DNA of 64,000 nucleotides, taken from contig NZ_CP070608.1 of the NCBI RefSeq assembly GCF_017068455.1, positions 3,639,488 to 3,703,487 of the forward strand, written 5' to 3'. Each line of letters begins with the position of its first letter. Within the stretch, counting starts at the first letter, position 1. The notes below the pieces were generated by a model, which was given only the letters and a program-made list of their open reading frames with translations, was not told the DNA's origin and made no database searches. This document shows positions 18,342 through 26,795 of the stretch, piece after piece. Made by a program: the position numbers and the translations under genes. This stretch comes from Fulvivirga lutea. GTDB lineage: Bacteria > Bacteroidota > Bacteroidia > Cytophagales > Cyclobacteriaceae.

Positions 18342-19280
18342 ATGGAAGAACAAAAAGAAAATCAAAATCAGCCCTCAAATAAACTACCTGAGAACAAGAG
18401 CAATAAGAATCGAATTATTGTTATCGTGCTCTCTCTAATAGTAATTGCTCAGGCCATTAAGATTTATTTAGATCATCAAGAAAACACGAAGCAGGAAAAT
18501 CAGCTAATTAATACTGAAGAAGAGCTTGCCACTACCATGCAAAAGCTCACAGATATTAGTGCTGAATTGGATGAAAAAATTGCTGAAATTGAGAAGTTAG
18601 GTGGCGATGTTGAAGAGTTACAGAAGGCTAAGGCCGATGTAGAAGCTGAGCTTAACAGAACCAGAAAAAGAGACCGACAGGCCATTGCAGATTTAAAAGA
18701 TAAAGTGGAAGGCTTTCAGGAGTTACTAAAGTTAAAAGATGAAGAGATTGTGAAGTTGAAAGAGCTCAATGAAGAATTACTCACCGAAAATACCACATTA
18801 AAAACTGAGAAAAACGAGTTGTCCACTACCATTCGAGAGATCAACCAATCGAAGGAAGCACTTGAATCGAAAGTAGCAATTGCATCTCAACTTAAAGCAG
18901 AGAATTTTCAAATATTGGCTGTTAACGATCGTGGTAAAGAACGTGAGATGCCCGCCAAGAGCCGTCAGGTGGATAAAATTAAGGTCTCCTTTAATATTGC
19001 TGAAAATAATGTAGCTCCTATTGAAGGAAAGAACATATTAGTAAGAATAGTTGACCAGAAAGGTCAGGTTATTTTCGATGTGGCTAAAGGCTCAGGTACA
19101 TTCATGTACAATAACAAAGAAGAGTTTTACACTGCCAACCAGGAGATATTATTCGACAACTCTAAGCAGCGTTTAACTTTTGAGTATACTAAAGGCTCCG
19201 AATATGAAGAAGGGCTTTACACGCTTGAAGTTTACACTGATGACTACAAAATGGGTTCTAGTAAGTTTGAAATAAAGTGA
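18342..19280 (+). CDS. Single-pass membrane protein with long coiled coil
   Basis: I do not recognise a named family. The 312-residue protein has a polar N-terminus, one membrane helix (about residues 25-43), a charged heptad-patterned coiled coil (about 55-185) and a C-terminal domain (about 200-312) of predicted beta strands ending in TLEVYTDDYKMGSSKFEIK. The topology suggests that the coiled coil and beta domain project into the periplasm. Similar proteins are common in Cytophagales. It is monocistronic with its own promoter, and converges with the DUF547 gene 10 bp away. Confidence 0.8.
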   Translation: MEEQKENQNQPSNKLPENKSNKNRIIVIVLSLIVIAQAIKIYLDHQENTKQENQLINTEEELATTMQKLTDISAELDEKIAEIEKLGGDVEELQKAKADVEAELNRTRKRDRQAIADLKDKVEGFQELLKLKDEEIVKLKELNEELLTENTTLKTEKNELSTTIREINQSKEALESKVAIASQLKAENFQILAVNDRGKEREMPAKSRQVDKIKVSFNIAENNVAPIEGKNILVRIVDQKGQVIFDVAKGSGTFMYNNKEEFYTANQEILFDNSKQRLTFEYTKGSEYEEGLYTLEVYTDDYKMGSSKFEIK

Positions 19281-19290
19281 TTTCTTGAAT

Positions 19291-20058
19291 CTACTTTACA
19301 TCATTTAAACCCCAATCATAATCTAGGAAATCGACATCAGCATTTTCATTAATCTGAATGTTTGAATATTTGTTTAGGTAAGATATTAATGTGCCACTTT
19401 GCTTAAAATCACCTTTAAACCAGCTGAATATTTTTGAAACCCTGGGGTTATTCTCAGTGATGACGTTACGCTGTTTGTCATTGATAAACGCTCTTGCCTG
19501 CTCATCCAATTGTTTATCTAGCTGCTCGGCAGTATAAGCCTCATTTCTTAGCGGTGGGCATGAAACCGATGCACAGTTTATAGCAAAATGTATTCGAGGT
19601 TCATTGAATTCCTTTCTTAGAATTTTATGTTCAATCTCATCGAGGCTCATTTCCAAACCCCCAATTTTGAAAAACTTCTTATGCCAAACAGTATTTAACA
19701 AAGGAATGTGAATAGTAGGATGTAAATCAGTAATGCTTTCTACAGGATAATTATCAATAATTAACTTAAGCGTAAATGCATTATACGCATTAATCCAATA
19801 AGCAAGTTTTTCGTTTTTAGACCAATTCTCTGTTGGCGGGTTTTCACTTAAAATATGAAGATATTCTAAAAGTTCTTGCTGGTTCTTTTTTAAGCCGTCA
19901 TAATCAACCATATCTCCTTTTACATGCTGATCTAAAACATTATTGAATAAACTATGACTTGGTGGACTTGTTTTTACATCAGTTCGTTTGTTGGCATTAC
20001 AACCGGCTGTGGTAGACAGAATAATCGATAATAATAAAATGTAATGAAAGCGCTTCAT
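19291..20058 (-). CDS. DUF547-domain lipoprotein
   Basis: The protein has 255 residues. A lipoprotein signal ends at C19 (TTAGC). The DUF547 signatures are clear: KLAYWINAYNAFTLKLIIDNYP (about residues 85-106) and HFAINCASVSCPPLRNEAYTAEQLD (about 157-181). DUF547 proteins resemble glutamine-amidotransferase or papain-like folds and no biochemical role is established. It is probably anchored in the inner or outer membrane facing the periplasm. It is a single gene, divergent from the rpsF operon; its start codon lies in a potential 8-bp stem. Confidence 0.85.
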   Translation of the reverse strand: MKRFHYILLLSIILSTTAGCNANKRTDVKTSPPSHSLFNNVLDQHVKGDMVDYDGLKKNQQELLEYLHILSENPPTENWSKNEKLAYWINAYNAFTLKLIIDNYPVESITDLHPTIHIPLLNTVWHKKFFKIGGLEMSLDEIEHKILRKEFNEPRIHFAINCASVSCPPLRNEAYTAEQLDKQLDEQARAFINDKQRNVITENNPRVSKIFSWFKGDFKQSGTLISYLNKYSNIQINENADVDFLDYDWGLNDVK

Positions 20059-20096
20059 GTATCAATTTTACGACTATTTCGGATGAACTGATACAT
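20057..20096 (-). promoter_or_regulatory. Inverted repeat that could occlude the DUF547 start codon
   Basis: ATGTATCA (20057-20064) and TGATACAT (20089-20096) are perfect 8-bp complements with a 24-nt loop. On the minus-strand transcript the 3' arm includes the first two bases of the ATG start codon. The loop is long and pairing is AT-rich, so a regulatory role is only a possibility. Confidence 0.25.
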
Positions 20097-20201
20097 CAAA
20101 ACGATACAATGTCTGCCCAATGACTTTGTTAATATCATATCAGATATTTCAACCAATCCGATTAATTCTTAAACTCTTTTTACAATTAGTAGATATTTGA
20201 T

Positions 20202-20209
20202 TAAGTTTG
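20202..20209 (+). promoter_or_regulatory. -7 element of the ribosomal protein operon promoter
   Basis: TAAGTTTG matches TAnnTTTG and lies 28 nt before the rpsF start codon. The region about 19 nt upstream is T-rich but lacks a clear TTTG. Confidence 0.5.
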
Positions 20210-20237
20210 CACCTCAAATTTTTTAACTAATACAATT

Positions 20238-20609
20238 ATGAACAATTACGAGACGGTATTCATTTTAAATCCCGTTTTATCTGAAGAGCAGATGAAGGAT
20301 ACTGTCAAGAAGTTCGTACAGGTGATCAAAGATGCAGGCGCAAAAGTGATCAATGAAGAGCAGTGGGGCTTGAAGAAATTGGCTTACCCAATTCAGCACA
20401 AGTCTACTGGTTTTTACAACCTAGTCGAATTCGAGGCAGCCTCTGAAGCAGTAGATAAACTGGAGACAGAATTCAGAAGAGACGAAGCAGTGATGAGATT
20501 CTTAACAGTATCTTTAGACAAACACGCTGTTGCGTACAATGACAAAAGAAGAAACGGAGCATTCCGTAAAGACAAAAAGAAAGCAGCTAAGGAGGAGCCA
20601 GTAGCATGA
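20238..20609 (+). CDS. rpsF: 30S ribosomal protein S6
   Basis: This 123-residue protein has the S6 hallmarks: [18 protein letters not shown] at the start, [28 protein letters not shown] (about residues 41-68) and the [17 protein letters not shown] strand. A basic C-terminal tail follows, as is usual. It binds 16S rRNA together with S18, encoded next. The rpsF-rpsR-rplI order is conserved in bacteria. Confidence 0.98.
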   Translation: MNNYETVFILNPVLSEEQMKDTVKKFVQVIKDAGAKVINEEQWGLKKLAYPIQHKSTGFYNLVEFEAASEAVDKLETEFRRDEAVMRFLTVSLDKHAVAYNDKRRNGAFRKDKKKAAKEEPVA

Positions 20610-20857
20610 CATTAATGAACGAGCCTATTAACAGAGGCGAACAAGGAAAGAAATACTGCCGATTCAAAAAGAATGGCATTAAGTATATTGATTACAAGGA
20701 TCCTGACTTCCTATTGAAGTTTGTAAATGAGCAAGGTAAAATTTTACCAAGAAGATTGACTGGTACTAGCTTGAAATTCCAGAAGAAAGTTTCTCAGGCA
20801 GTAAAAAGAGCAAGACACTTGGCATTATTACCTTACGTTACTGATTCACTAAAATAA
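20606..20857 (+). CDS. rpsR: 30S ribosomal protein S18
   Basis: This 83-residue S18 has typical [34 protein letters not shown] and [12 protein letters not shown] sequences. I keep the ATG at 20606 because it overlaps the rpsF stop in an ATGA arrangement that suits coupling; an alternative ATG lies three codons on, at 20615. S18 forms a dimer with S6 on the 30S platform. Confidence 0.97.
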   Translation: MTLMNEPINRGEQGKKYCRFKKNGIKYIDYKDPDFLLKFVNEQGKILPRRLTGTSLKFQKKVSQAVKRARHLALLPYVTDSLK

Positions 20858-20867
20858 GATCTGAATT

Positions 20868-21308
20868 ATGGAAGTAATATTAAAAGACGACATACAAGGT
20901 CTTGGCTATAAGAATGATACAGTAACTGTAAAGCCAGGATATGCTAGAAACTACTTAATTCCTCAAGGTTTTGCTATTATCGCTAACGAGGCTAACAAAA
21001 AAGTAGTTGAAGAGAATATTAAGCAAGCTGCGCACAAAGCTGAAAAGTTGAAGAAAGATGCTGAAGAAATCGCTAATAAAATGGGCGATCTTACTTTGGA
21101 AATCGGAACAAAAGCTGGCGAGAGCGGTAAAATCTTTGGTGCTATCACTACTATTCAGGTAGCTGAAGGATTAAAGAACAAAGGTTTTGACATTGACAGA
21201 AAGAAAATCTCTTTCAACCCTATCAAGCAAGTAGGTGACTACAAAGCAATGATAGATTTACACAGAGATGTTCAGCACGAAATTTCTATTAAAGTAGTAG
21301 CTGAGTAA
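20868..21308 (+). CDS. rplI: 50S ribosomal protein L9
   Basis: This 146-residue L9 has the N-terminal signature VILKDDIQGLGYKNDTVTVKPGYARNYLIPQGFA, a long central helix (about residues 41-75), and the C-terminal domain with GKIFGAITTIQVAEGL. Length is normal. It binds 23S rRNA domain V and is the last gene of the operon; a strong terminator follows 18 bp later. Confidence 0.98.
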   Translation: MEVILKDDIQGLGYKNDTVTVKPGYARNYLIPQGFAIIANEANKKVVEENIKQAAHKAEKLKKDAEEIANKMGDLTLEIGTKAGESGKIFGAITTIQVAEGLKNKGFDIDRKKISFNPIKQVGDYKAMIDLHRDVQHEISIKVVAE

Positions 21309-21326
21309 TTCTTTCCAACCGGAATT

Positions 21327-21363
21327 AAAAGCCCTGATTTAAGTTTGAATCAGGGCTTTTTTT
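21327..21363 (+). terminator. Terminator of the rpsF-rpsR-rplI operon
   Basis: AAAAGCCCTGATT (21327-21339) and AATCAGGGCTTTT (21348-21360) form a perfect 13-bp stem with an 8-nt loop, followed by a run of T. This is a textbook rho-independent terminator. Confidence 0.93.
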
Positions 21364-21428
21364 ATGTGCTCATTTGCCTATTCAAGCACGATTGACTAGC
21401 TTCATCGCCCTAAACAAACCCAACATAT

Positions 21429-23255
21429 ATGAGAATTAAACTTTTATTGAGCATTGCTCTGTTTTCATTCGTAATTCAGGCCTGCACCCAAAGCCCAGAA
21501 ACGAAAGAGAAAACTTACAGTGCGGAAGAAATAAAGCAAGAAACGGCTAAAGCAAATGAATTTTTTGAGGAAGCATTTCAAACTGCTTTGGAAAGATCTC
21601 CTATGCAGCAGAGCTACCTTGGAATTAAAACAGACTATGGCCAATGGGATGATTTATCAGACGAACATGCTCAGGAAGGTTTAGAGATTACAAAAAAACA
21701 GCTTCAATATTTGCTCGACTCTATTAACCCCGATGCATTAGATAAGCAAGCCAAAATTAGCTATCAGCTATTTAAAGAGGATGCTGAAAATGAGATAGCT
21801 GATTTTAAATGGCGTTTTCATAATTACCCCGTAAACCAAATGTTCGGTATGCACTCGCAAGTACCATCATTTCTAATCAATATACATCAGGTATCCGATT
21901 CAAGTGATGCAGCCGCATACATATCAAGGCTCAATGGCGTTTCAACGTTATTTGATCAATTAGTTACTGGTCTTAAAACAAGAGAAGAAAAGGGTATTGT
22001 ACCGCCAAAATTTGTCTTTCCATATGCCATTGAAGATTCTAAAAATATCTTAAAAGGTGCACCTTTTGAAAAAGGTGAACCAAGTACCATACTTGCCGAT
22101 TTCACCAGAAAGGTTGAAGCACTTGAACTTGATGATGCTACTAAAAAGAAATTGATTGAAGAGGCTAAATCTGCTCTTAACAATTCTGTTAAACAAGGCT
22201 ATGAAAAGCTAATCTCATTCCTTGAAGAACAAGAAACACGTGCAACTACAAAAGATGGAGCTTGGAAATTCCCAGAAGGAAAAGAGTTCTATGATGTTGC
22301 ACTGCAACGCACTACCACTACTGATCTTACAGCAGAAGAAATTCACCAAATAGGCTTAGATGAGGTTGAAAGAATACATGGTGAGATGCGCAAGATTATG
22401 GAGCGGGTAAACTTCAAAGGAGATCTGCAAGCATTTTTTACGTTTATGCGTGAAGAGCCAATGTTTTACTACCCTAACACGGATGAAGGGAAAGAACAAT
22501 ATTTGGATAGTGCCAAGGCTATTATCGATAATATGGAAAGCAGATTGGATGAATTATTTATCACCAAACCAAAGGCTCGTATTAAAGTAAAAAGAGTGGA
22601 GAAGTTTAGAGAGAACTCAGCAGGCAAAGCATTTTACCAAGCTCCGGCACCTGATGGATCGAGACCTGGAACATATTATGCCAACCTGGCTAACACCAAA
22701 AATATGCCTAAATACGAAATGGAAGCATTAGCCTACCATGAGGGAATTCCCGGCCACCATATGGACAGAAGTATTGCACAAGAGCTTACAGACATTCCTA
22801 AGTTTAGGAAATTTGGTGGTTACACGGCCTATGTAGAAGGTTGGGGACTTTACAGTGAGTTTATTCCTAAAGAAATGGGATTATATGCTAACCCATATTC
22901 AGATTTTGGAAGGTTAGCTATGGAATTATGGCGTGCATGTAGGTTGGTTGTAGATACAGGAATCCATCTTAAAAAATGGACTCGAGAAGAAGGTATTGAA
23001 TACTACATGACCAATACATCTGGCAGTGAACGTGAATGTGTTAGAATGGTTGAAAGACATATAGTTATGCCTTCGCAGGCAACTGCCTACAAAATAGGGA
23101 TGCTTAAAATATTGGACTTACGCTCTATGGCAATGGAAAAGCTAGGTGATAAATTTGATTTAAGGGAATTTCATGAAGTCGTTCTTACAAGTGGAGCCAT
23201 TCCTCTTAATACGTTAGAGGAACTAGTAAATAATTGGGTAGAATCAAAAAAATGA
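21429..23255 (+). CDS. DUF885 family metallopeptidase-like lipoprotein
   Basis: The 608-residue protein begins with a lipoprotein signal (VIQAC, C19). It has the DUF885 layout with the metal-binding motif YHEGIPGHHMD (about residues 438-448) and the downstream glutamate in AYVEGWGLYSE (about 466-476), which together resemble an M32-like zinc site. DUF885 proteins are likely carboxypeptidase-type enzymes, but substrates are not known. It should act in the periplasm or at the outer membrane. It is monocistronic, between two strong terminators. Confidence 0.88.
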   Translation: MRIKLLLSIALFSFVIQACTQSPETKEKTYSAEEIKQETAKANEFFEEAFQTALERSPMQQSYLGIKTDYGQWDDLSDEHAQEGLEITKKQLQYLLDSINPDALDKQAKISYQLFKEDAENEIADFKWRFHNYPVNQMFGMHSQVPSFLINIHQVSDSSDAAAYISRLNGVSTLFDQLVTGLKTREEKGIVPPKFVFPYAIEDSKNILKGAPFEKGEPSTILADFTRKVEALELDDATKKKLIEEAKSALNNSVKQGYEKLISFLEEQETRATTKDGAWKFPEGKEFYDVALQRTTTTDLTAEEIHQIGLDEVERIHGEMRKIMERVNFKGDLQAFFTFMREEPMFYYPNTDEGKEQYLDSAKAIIDNMESRLDELFITKPKARIKVKRVEKFRENSAGKAFYQAPAPDGSRPGTYYANLANTKNMPKYEMEALAYHEGIPGHHMDRSIAQELTDIPKFRKFGGYTAYVEGWGLYSEFIPKEMGLYANPYSDFGRLAMELWRACRLVVDTGIHLKKWTREEGIEYYMTNTSGSERECVRMVERHIVMPSQATAYKIGMLKILDLRSMAMEKLGDKFDLREFHEVVLTSGAIPLNTLEELVNNWVESKK

Positions 23256-23263
23256 GAAATAAT

Positions 23264-23291
23264 AAAGGCCTGTCTAAACGACAGGCCTTTT
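23264..23291 (+). terminator. Terminator after the DUF885 gene
   Basis: AAAGGCCTGTC (23264-23274) and GACAGGCCTTT (23280-23290) form a perfect 11-bp stem with a 5-nt loop and T tail, starting 8 bp after the stop codon. A-rich sequence on the left may let it serve the convergent small gene as well. Confidence 0.9.
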
Positions 23292-23311
23292 GCTTTCCTG
23301 TAAAAGGTTTA

Positions 23312-23491
23312 CTACGCCACCTTATATACAAACCTTTCAACGGGAAGAACATAAATTCCTAAGAAATGGGAACAGTAAGCTACCTGACTATCCAATTCAT
23401 TGATAATGAGAATCTCCCGCTCGTTTAAACCCATTTTAAACTTAGAACCAACTTTTAATTGTTTAACCTGAACTCTTTCTGGTGATATCAT
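23312..23491 (-). CDS. Small conserved-looking hypothetical protein
   Basis: I do not recognise this gene. The frame opens upstream at 23527, but I favour the ATG at 23489-23491, giving 59 residues starting MISPERVQVKQLKVGSKF, as the preceding residues look like read-through. The compact sequence KVGSKFKMGLNEREILIINE, then HFLGIYVLPVERFVYKV, looks like a small beta-barrel fold. It is convergent with the DUF885 gene and separated from it by the terminator. It has no membrane helix or signal peptide, so it is probably cytoplasmic. Confidence 0.5.
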   Translation of the reverse strand: MISPERVQVKQLKVGSKFKMGLNEREILIINELDSQVAYCSHFLGIYVLPVERFVYKVA

Positions 23492-23633
23492 ATCCGCCAA
23501 CTTTATAGAAGCAAATTGGCACTTCAATCATTGAGATGAAATAAGTAAAAACACTTAATTTACATGGTAAAATCTTGAATAAATTAAAGATGTGCTACTT
23601 GCACCAATCTAGGTAAGTTAAAGAAGCTATACA

Positions 23634-25301
23634 ATGAAGAGAATATTAGGGCTGATAATCATTACAACTTTTTGTTGTATTACGAGTTGTGACTATTCGA
23701 AACAAAACCAGGAAAGCTCACAGCAGTTGAGTGATGAGGCAGAATCATCAAAATTTGATTGGAATACCGCTTCCATCTATTTTCTGCTAACTGACAGGTT
23801 TAATAACGGTGACAGTACTAATGACATAAACTTCAATAGAACTAAAGAAACTAGTAAACTCAGGGACTTTATGGGAGGTGATGTAAAAGGTATCACCGAA
23901 AAAATTAAGGATGGATATTTCACCAATCTCGGCATTGATGCCATTTGGTTTAGTCCTGTGTTTGAGCAAATACGCGGGTATGTAGATGAAGGGTCAGGCG
24001 TTACCTATGGCTTCCATGGGTATTGGCCTAAGGATTGGTCAGCTCTTGAACCTAACTTCGGAACAAAAGAAGACATTAAAGAAATGGTGGCTGCCGCGCA
24101 TGAGAAAGGAATACGTGTATTAATGGATGTAATTATCAATCATACAGGACCAGTAACTGATAAAGATCCTGTGTGGCCTGCTGATTGGGTTAGAACTGAA
24201 CCACAGTGCACCTATCAAAGCTATGAAACTACTGTAAGCTGTACCTTAGTTAAAAACTTGCCTGATGTTCTCACAGATTCTGAGGAAGAAGTTGAAATAC
24301 CATTACAATTAGCTGAAAAATGGCGAAATGAAGGTCGGTATGAACAAGAGGTAGCAGAACTGGATGCCTTTTTCAATGCTACAGGGTTTCCGCGTTATCC
24401 AAAATACTATATCATAAAATGGTTAATTGACCTCATCAAAGATTATGGTATTGATGGTTTTAGGGTAGATACGGTAAAACATGTAGAAGAAGATGTATTT
24501 GATGAACTAGCTAACCTTGCCCAAAAAGCGTTTGAAGATTGGAAAAAAGCTAATTCTGATGCGGTTTTAGACGATGAAGAATTTTTTATGCTAGGAGAAG
24601 TATATAACTATGGCATATCAGGTAAACAACAATTTAATTTTGGTGATAGTGTGGTAAACTACTTTGACAACGGTTTTCAAAGCCTTATCAATTTTGAGTT
24701 TGTTTGGGATTGCAAGCAAATGGAATACGAAGCATTATTTAGCAAGTACGACAGTATTTTAGCTACTGAAGAGATGAAAAATATTGGTATACTTAATTAT
24801 ATTGACTCCCACGATGATGGGAATCCTTATGATGGCGCCAGAGAAAAACCTTACGAATCTGCTAACAAATTGTTATTAACACCCGGTGGTGCTCAAATTT
24901 ATTATGGAGATGAAACTGCACGCTCGTTAGTCATTGAAGGTACCGAAGGGGATGCAACTTTACGATCATTTATGAATTGGGATGATCTGAAGCAAGCGGA
25001 GACAAAAGCCATCTTAACTCATTGGCAAAAGTTAGGTAAGTTCAGACAAATGCATCCAGCAATTAGTAGAGGTGAACACGCCATGTTGAATGAAAGCCCC
25101 TATACATTTTCTCGGAAGTTAGGGTCTGATAACGTTGTTATTGCTTTAGAGGCTCAGCCTGGAGAAAAGACCATTCATGTAGGTGGGGTATTCGAAAATG
25201 GACAGGAAGTAACTGATTATTATTCCAATAAAAAAGCAATAGTAACAGATGGTTCTGTCACTATTGCTTCGGATTATAATACTGTATTACTGCAGCTTTA
25301 G
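23634..25301 (+). CDS. GH13 alpha-amylase family lipoprotein (MalS-like)
   Basis: This glycoside hydrolase of 555 residues has a lipoprotein signal (ITSC, C19). The four GH13 regions are present: DVIINH (165-170), GFRVDTVKH with nucleophile D279, GEVY with acid/base E322, and NYIDSHDD with transition-state D394. Two Cys (C192, C203) lie in an inserted loop of domain B, and a C-terminal beta domain of about 60 residues closes the protein. The layout recalls periplasmic MalS-type amylases acting on maltodextrins. It is a single gene rather than part of a SusCD locus. Confidence 0.9.
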   Translation: MKRILGLIIITTFCCITSCDYSKQNQESSQQLSDEAESSKFDWNTASIYFLLTDRFNNGDSTNDINFNRTKETSKLRDFMGGDVKGITEKIKDGYFTNLGIDAIWFSPVFEQIRGYVDEGSGVTYGFHGYWPKDWSALEPNFGTKEDIKEMVAAAHEKGIRVLMDVIINHTGPVTDKDPVWPADWVRTEPQCTYQSYETTVSCTLVKNLPDVLTDSEEEVEIPLQLAEKWRNEGRYEQEVAELDAFFNATGFPRYPKYYIIKWLIDLIKDYGIDGFRVDTVKHVEEDVFDELANLAQKAFEDWKKANSDAVLDDEEFFMLGEVYNYGISGKQQFNFGDSVVNYFDNGFQSLINFEFVWDCKQMEYEALFSKYDSILATEEMKNIGILNYIDSHDDGNPYDGAREKPYESANKLLLTPGGAQIYYGDETARSLVIEGTEGDATLRSFMNWDDLKQAETKAILTHWQKLGKFRQMHPAISRGEHAMLNESPYTFSRKLGSDNVVIALEAQPGEKTIHVGGVFENGQEVTDYYSNKKAIVTDGSVTIASDYNTVLLQL

Positions 25302-25302
25302 G

Positions 25303-26157
25303 TTAGATATTATGTAAGTTAATCGCCATTACTGGAATACTCGATCGCTTGCTTAATTCCTCAGTAGTACTCTCAGTGAATATACTTAATAGTCCTCCTG
25401 ATGCATGAGTAAGTAATGCAAGCATAGAAGCACCCGTTCCTAAGCAGTATGCAATAAGCCCTTGCTCTTTATCATCATTCTGAGTGACTTTAAGTGTATA
25501 GTTTTCAAACTTATATTTATCTACAAATGATTTCACTTTTTTCTCAATAGCCGCTTTATCGCTATCAAGATCTGCTACATGAACTAAATGTAACTTCCCT
25601 GAAACATTCTTAGCAAAAGAATTTAAGAATTTAGCAGCTTGAAGAAAATTATCTTCGTCATCATGCTCTAAATCTATACCTACTACAATCTTTTTAAAGT
25701 CGTTATCGTTATAGTCACCTTTTACAGAAATTACCGGGCAGGAAGCTCCCACAATCATTTGTTCGGTGTGATTTCCACTAAAAAACTCATCTGCACTTTC
25801 TTCCCCTGAAGTAGCAATAACAGCTAAATCTATAGCCTGTTCTCTTATGTATTTTTTAAACCCATCTTCAAAATCCTCATCATAAACCTGGTAATTTACT
25901 TTCACAGAAACCCCATGTCTAGAAGCTATTTCCGCCAAGCGCTGATGGTTTTTTCTGGCTAATTTTAACGTGTAAAGATCGTTTTCTGAACCACCAGCAT
26001 CTATTTCACCAGTGGTGGAGAATGTTGGCCCAAAAGGGTGATCCATGAAATTGACTAAATACACTTCGGCATCCGCACGTCTGCCAATATCAACAGCTAG
26101 TTTAAGTGCACTTTCAGATAACTCTGAAAAATCTGTTGGAACTAATATTTTTTGCAT
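25303..26157 (-). CDS. Universal stress protein with two tandem UspA domains
   Basis: This 284-residue cytoplasmic protein has two Usp domains. The first (about 1-145) opens with KILVPTDFSELSESALKLAVDIG and ends with SGNHTEQMIVGASCPVISVKG. The second (about 150-284) is more divergent, with KIVVGIDLEHDDED at its start. The ATP-binding GxxGx9GS-type motif is imperfect in both halves, so nucleotide binding is uncertain. Such tandem forms are common in Bacteroidota. It is convergent with the amylase gene, whose stop lies one base away. Confidence 0.9.
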   Translation of the reverse strand: MQKILVPTDFSELSESALKLAVDIGRRADAEVYLVNFMDHPFGPTFSTTGEIDAGGSENDLYTLKLARKNHQRLAEIASRHGVSVKVNYQVYDEDFEDGFKKYIREQAIDLAVIATSGEESADEFFSGNHTEQMIVGASCPVISVKGDYNDNDFKKIVVGIDLEHDDEDNFLQAAKFLNSFAKNVSGKLHLVHVADLDSDKAAIEKKVKSFVDKYKFENYTLKVTQNDDKEQGLIAYCLGTGASMLALLTHASGGLLSIFTESTTEELSKRSSIPVMAINLHNI

Positions 26158-26241
26158 GTTTTTTCGGTTTTGTGATGTTTAAAAGATACCAAAATTGAAA
26201 AGTAAAACATAGTAATCTCACTAAATAATGTTAAGAGTACA

Positions 26242-26249
26242 TACATTTG
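26242..26249 (+). promoter_or_regulatory. -7 element of the GreA-like gene promoter
   Basis: TACATTTG matches TAnnTTTG and lies 16 nt before the start codon at 26266. No clear TTTG is found 19-21 nt upstream. Confidence 0.5.
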
Positions 26250-26265
26250 CAGCCAATTTTTAACA

Positions 26266-26706
26266 ATGAAGAAACAAGTATTAGCTGCTTGTAAACAGGC
26301 GGTAACATCTAAGCTAGCGGATTTAAAGAATCAAATAAAGGACTTGCAGGAATCTGCCAATGAAGATTCTAAAAGTGCCATGGGCGATAAGTATGAAACA
26401 GGTAGAGCTATGGTGCATTTAGAGCAGGAAAACCTAATGACCAGATACACTGAGTTGAGTAACCAGCTTGAAATCCTGAATGCTTTAACAACAGAAGATA
26501 CCAAAATCATTCAAAATGGTTCTCTTATCATTACCGATATGGGTATATTTTATATGAGTATAGGCTTAGGAAAAATAGATATTGAAAATTCTTCAGTATT
26601 TGCAATAGCTCCTAATTCACCGATTGGTCAGGAACTAATTGGTAAAAGTGCTGGAATGAATGTTACTGTAAATGGCCGCACTTACAATATAAAGGATGTG
26701 AAGTAA
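26266..26706 (+). CDS. GreA/GreB-like protein (coiled coil plus FKBP-like C-domain)
   Basis: This 146-residue protein has a helical N-terminal half (about 1-75), probably an antiparallel coiled coil with an acidic patch near NEDSKSAMGDKYE, and a C-terminal beta domain (about 80-146) with AIAPNSPIGQELIGKSAGMNVTV. That segment matches the SPIG-ALLGK-GD turn of Gre factors and other secondary-channel proteins. The canonical GreA tip (DLSENAEY) is not present. It could bind the RNA polymerase secondary channel, but cleavage activity cannot be assumed. Homologues are sometimes misnamed as acyl-carrier synthases. Confidence 0.65.
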   Translation: MKKQVLAACKQAVTSKLADLKNQIKDLQESANEDSKSAMGDKYETGRAMVHLEQENLMTRYTELSNQLEILNALTTEDTKIIQNGSLIITDMGIFYMSIGLGKIDIENSSVFAIAPNSPIGQELIGKSAGMNVTVNGRTYNIKDVK

Positions 26707-26743
26707 TTCATCAGTTTGATGAATGGTGGTATAGATTCTTTTT

Positions 26744-26766
26744 ATTAATGGCTAAACATTAATGGC
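26744..26766 (+). repeat. Direct repeat ATTAATGGC before the MFS gene
   Basis: ATTAATGGC occurs at 26744-26752 and 26758-26766, 14 bp apart start to start, 30-52 bp before the transporter start codon. This could be an operator, but no regulator gene is adjacent. Confidence 0.3.
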
Positions 26767-26795
26767 CATAAAAGGCCTATCTTCACGGCCAGTAA

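Noticed and set aside
23634-25301. Amylase considered as part of a Sus-like polysaccharide utilisation locus
   Set aside because: No SusC/SusD pair, no sensor and no other carbohydrate gene is adjacent; it appears monocistronic.
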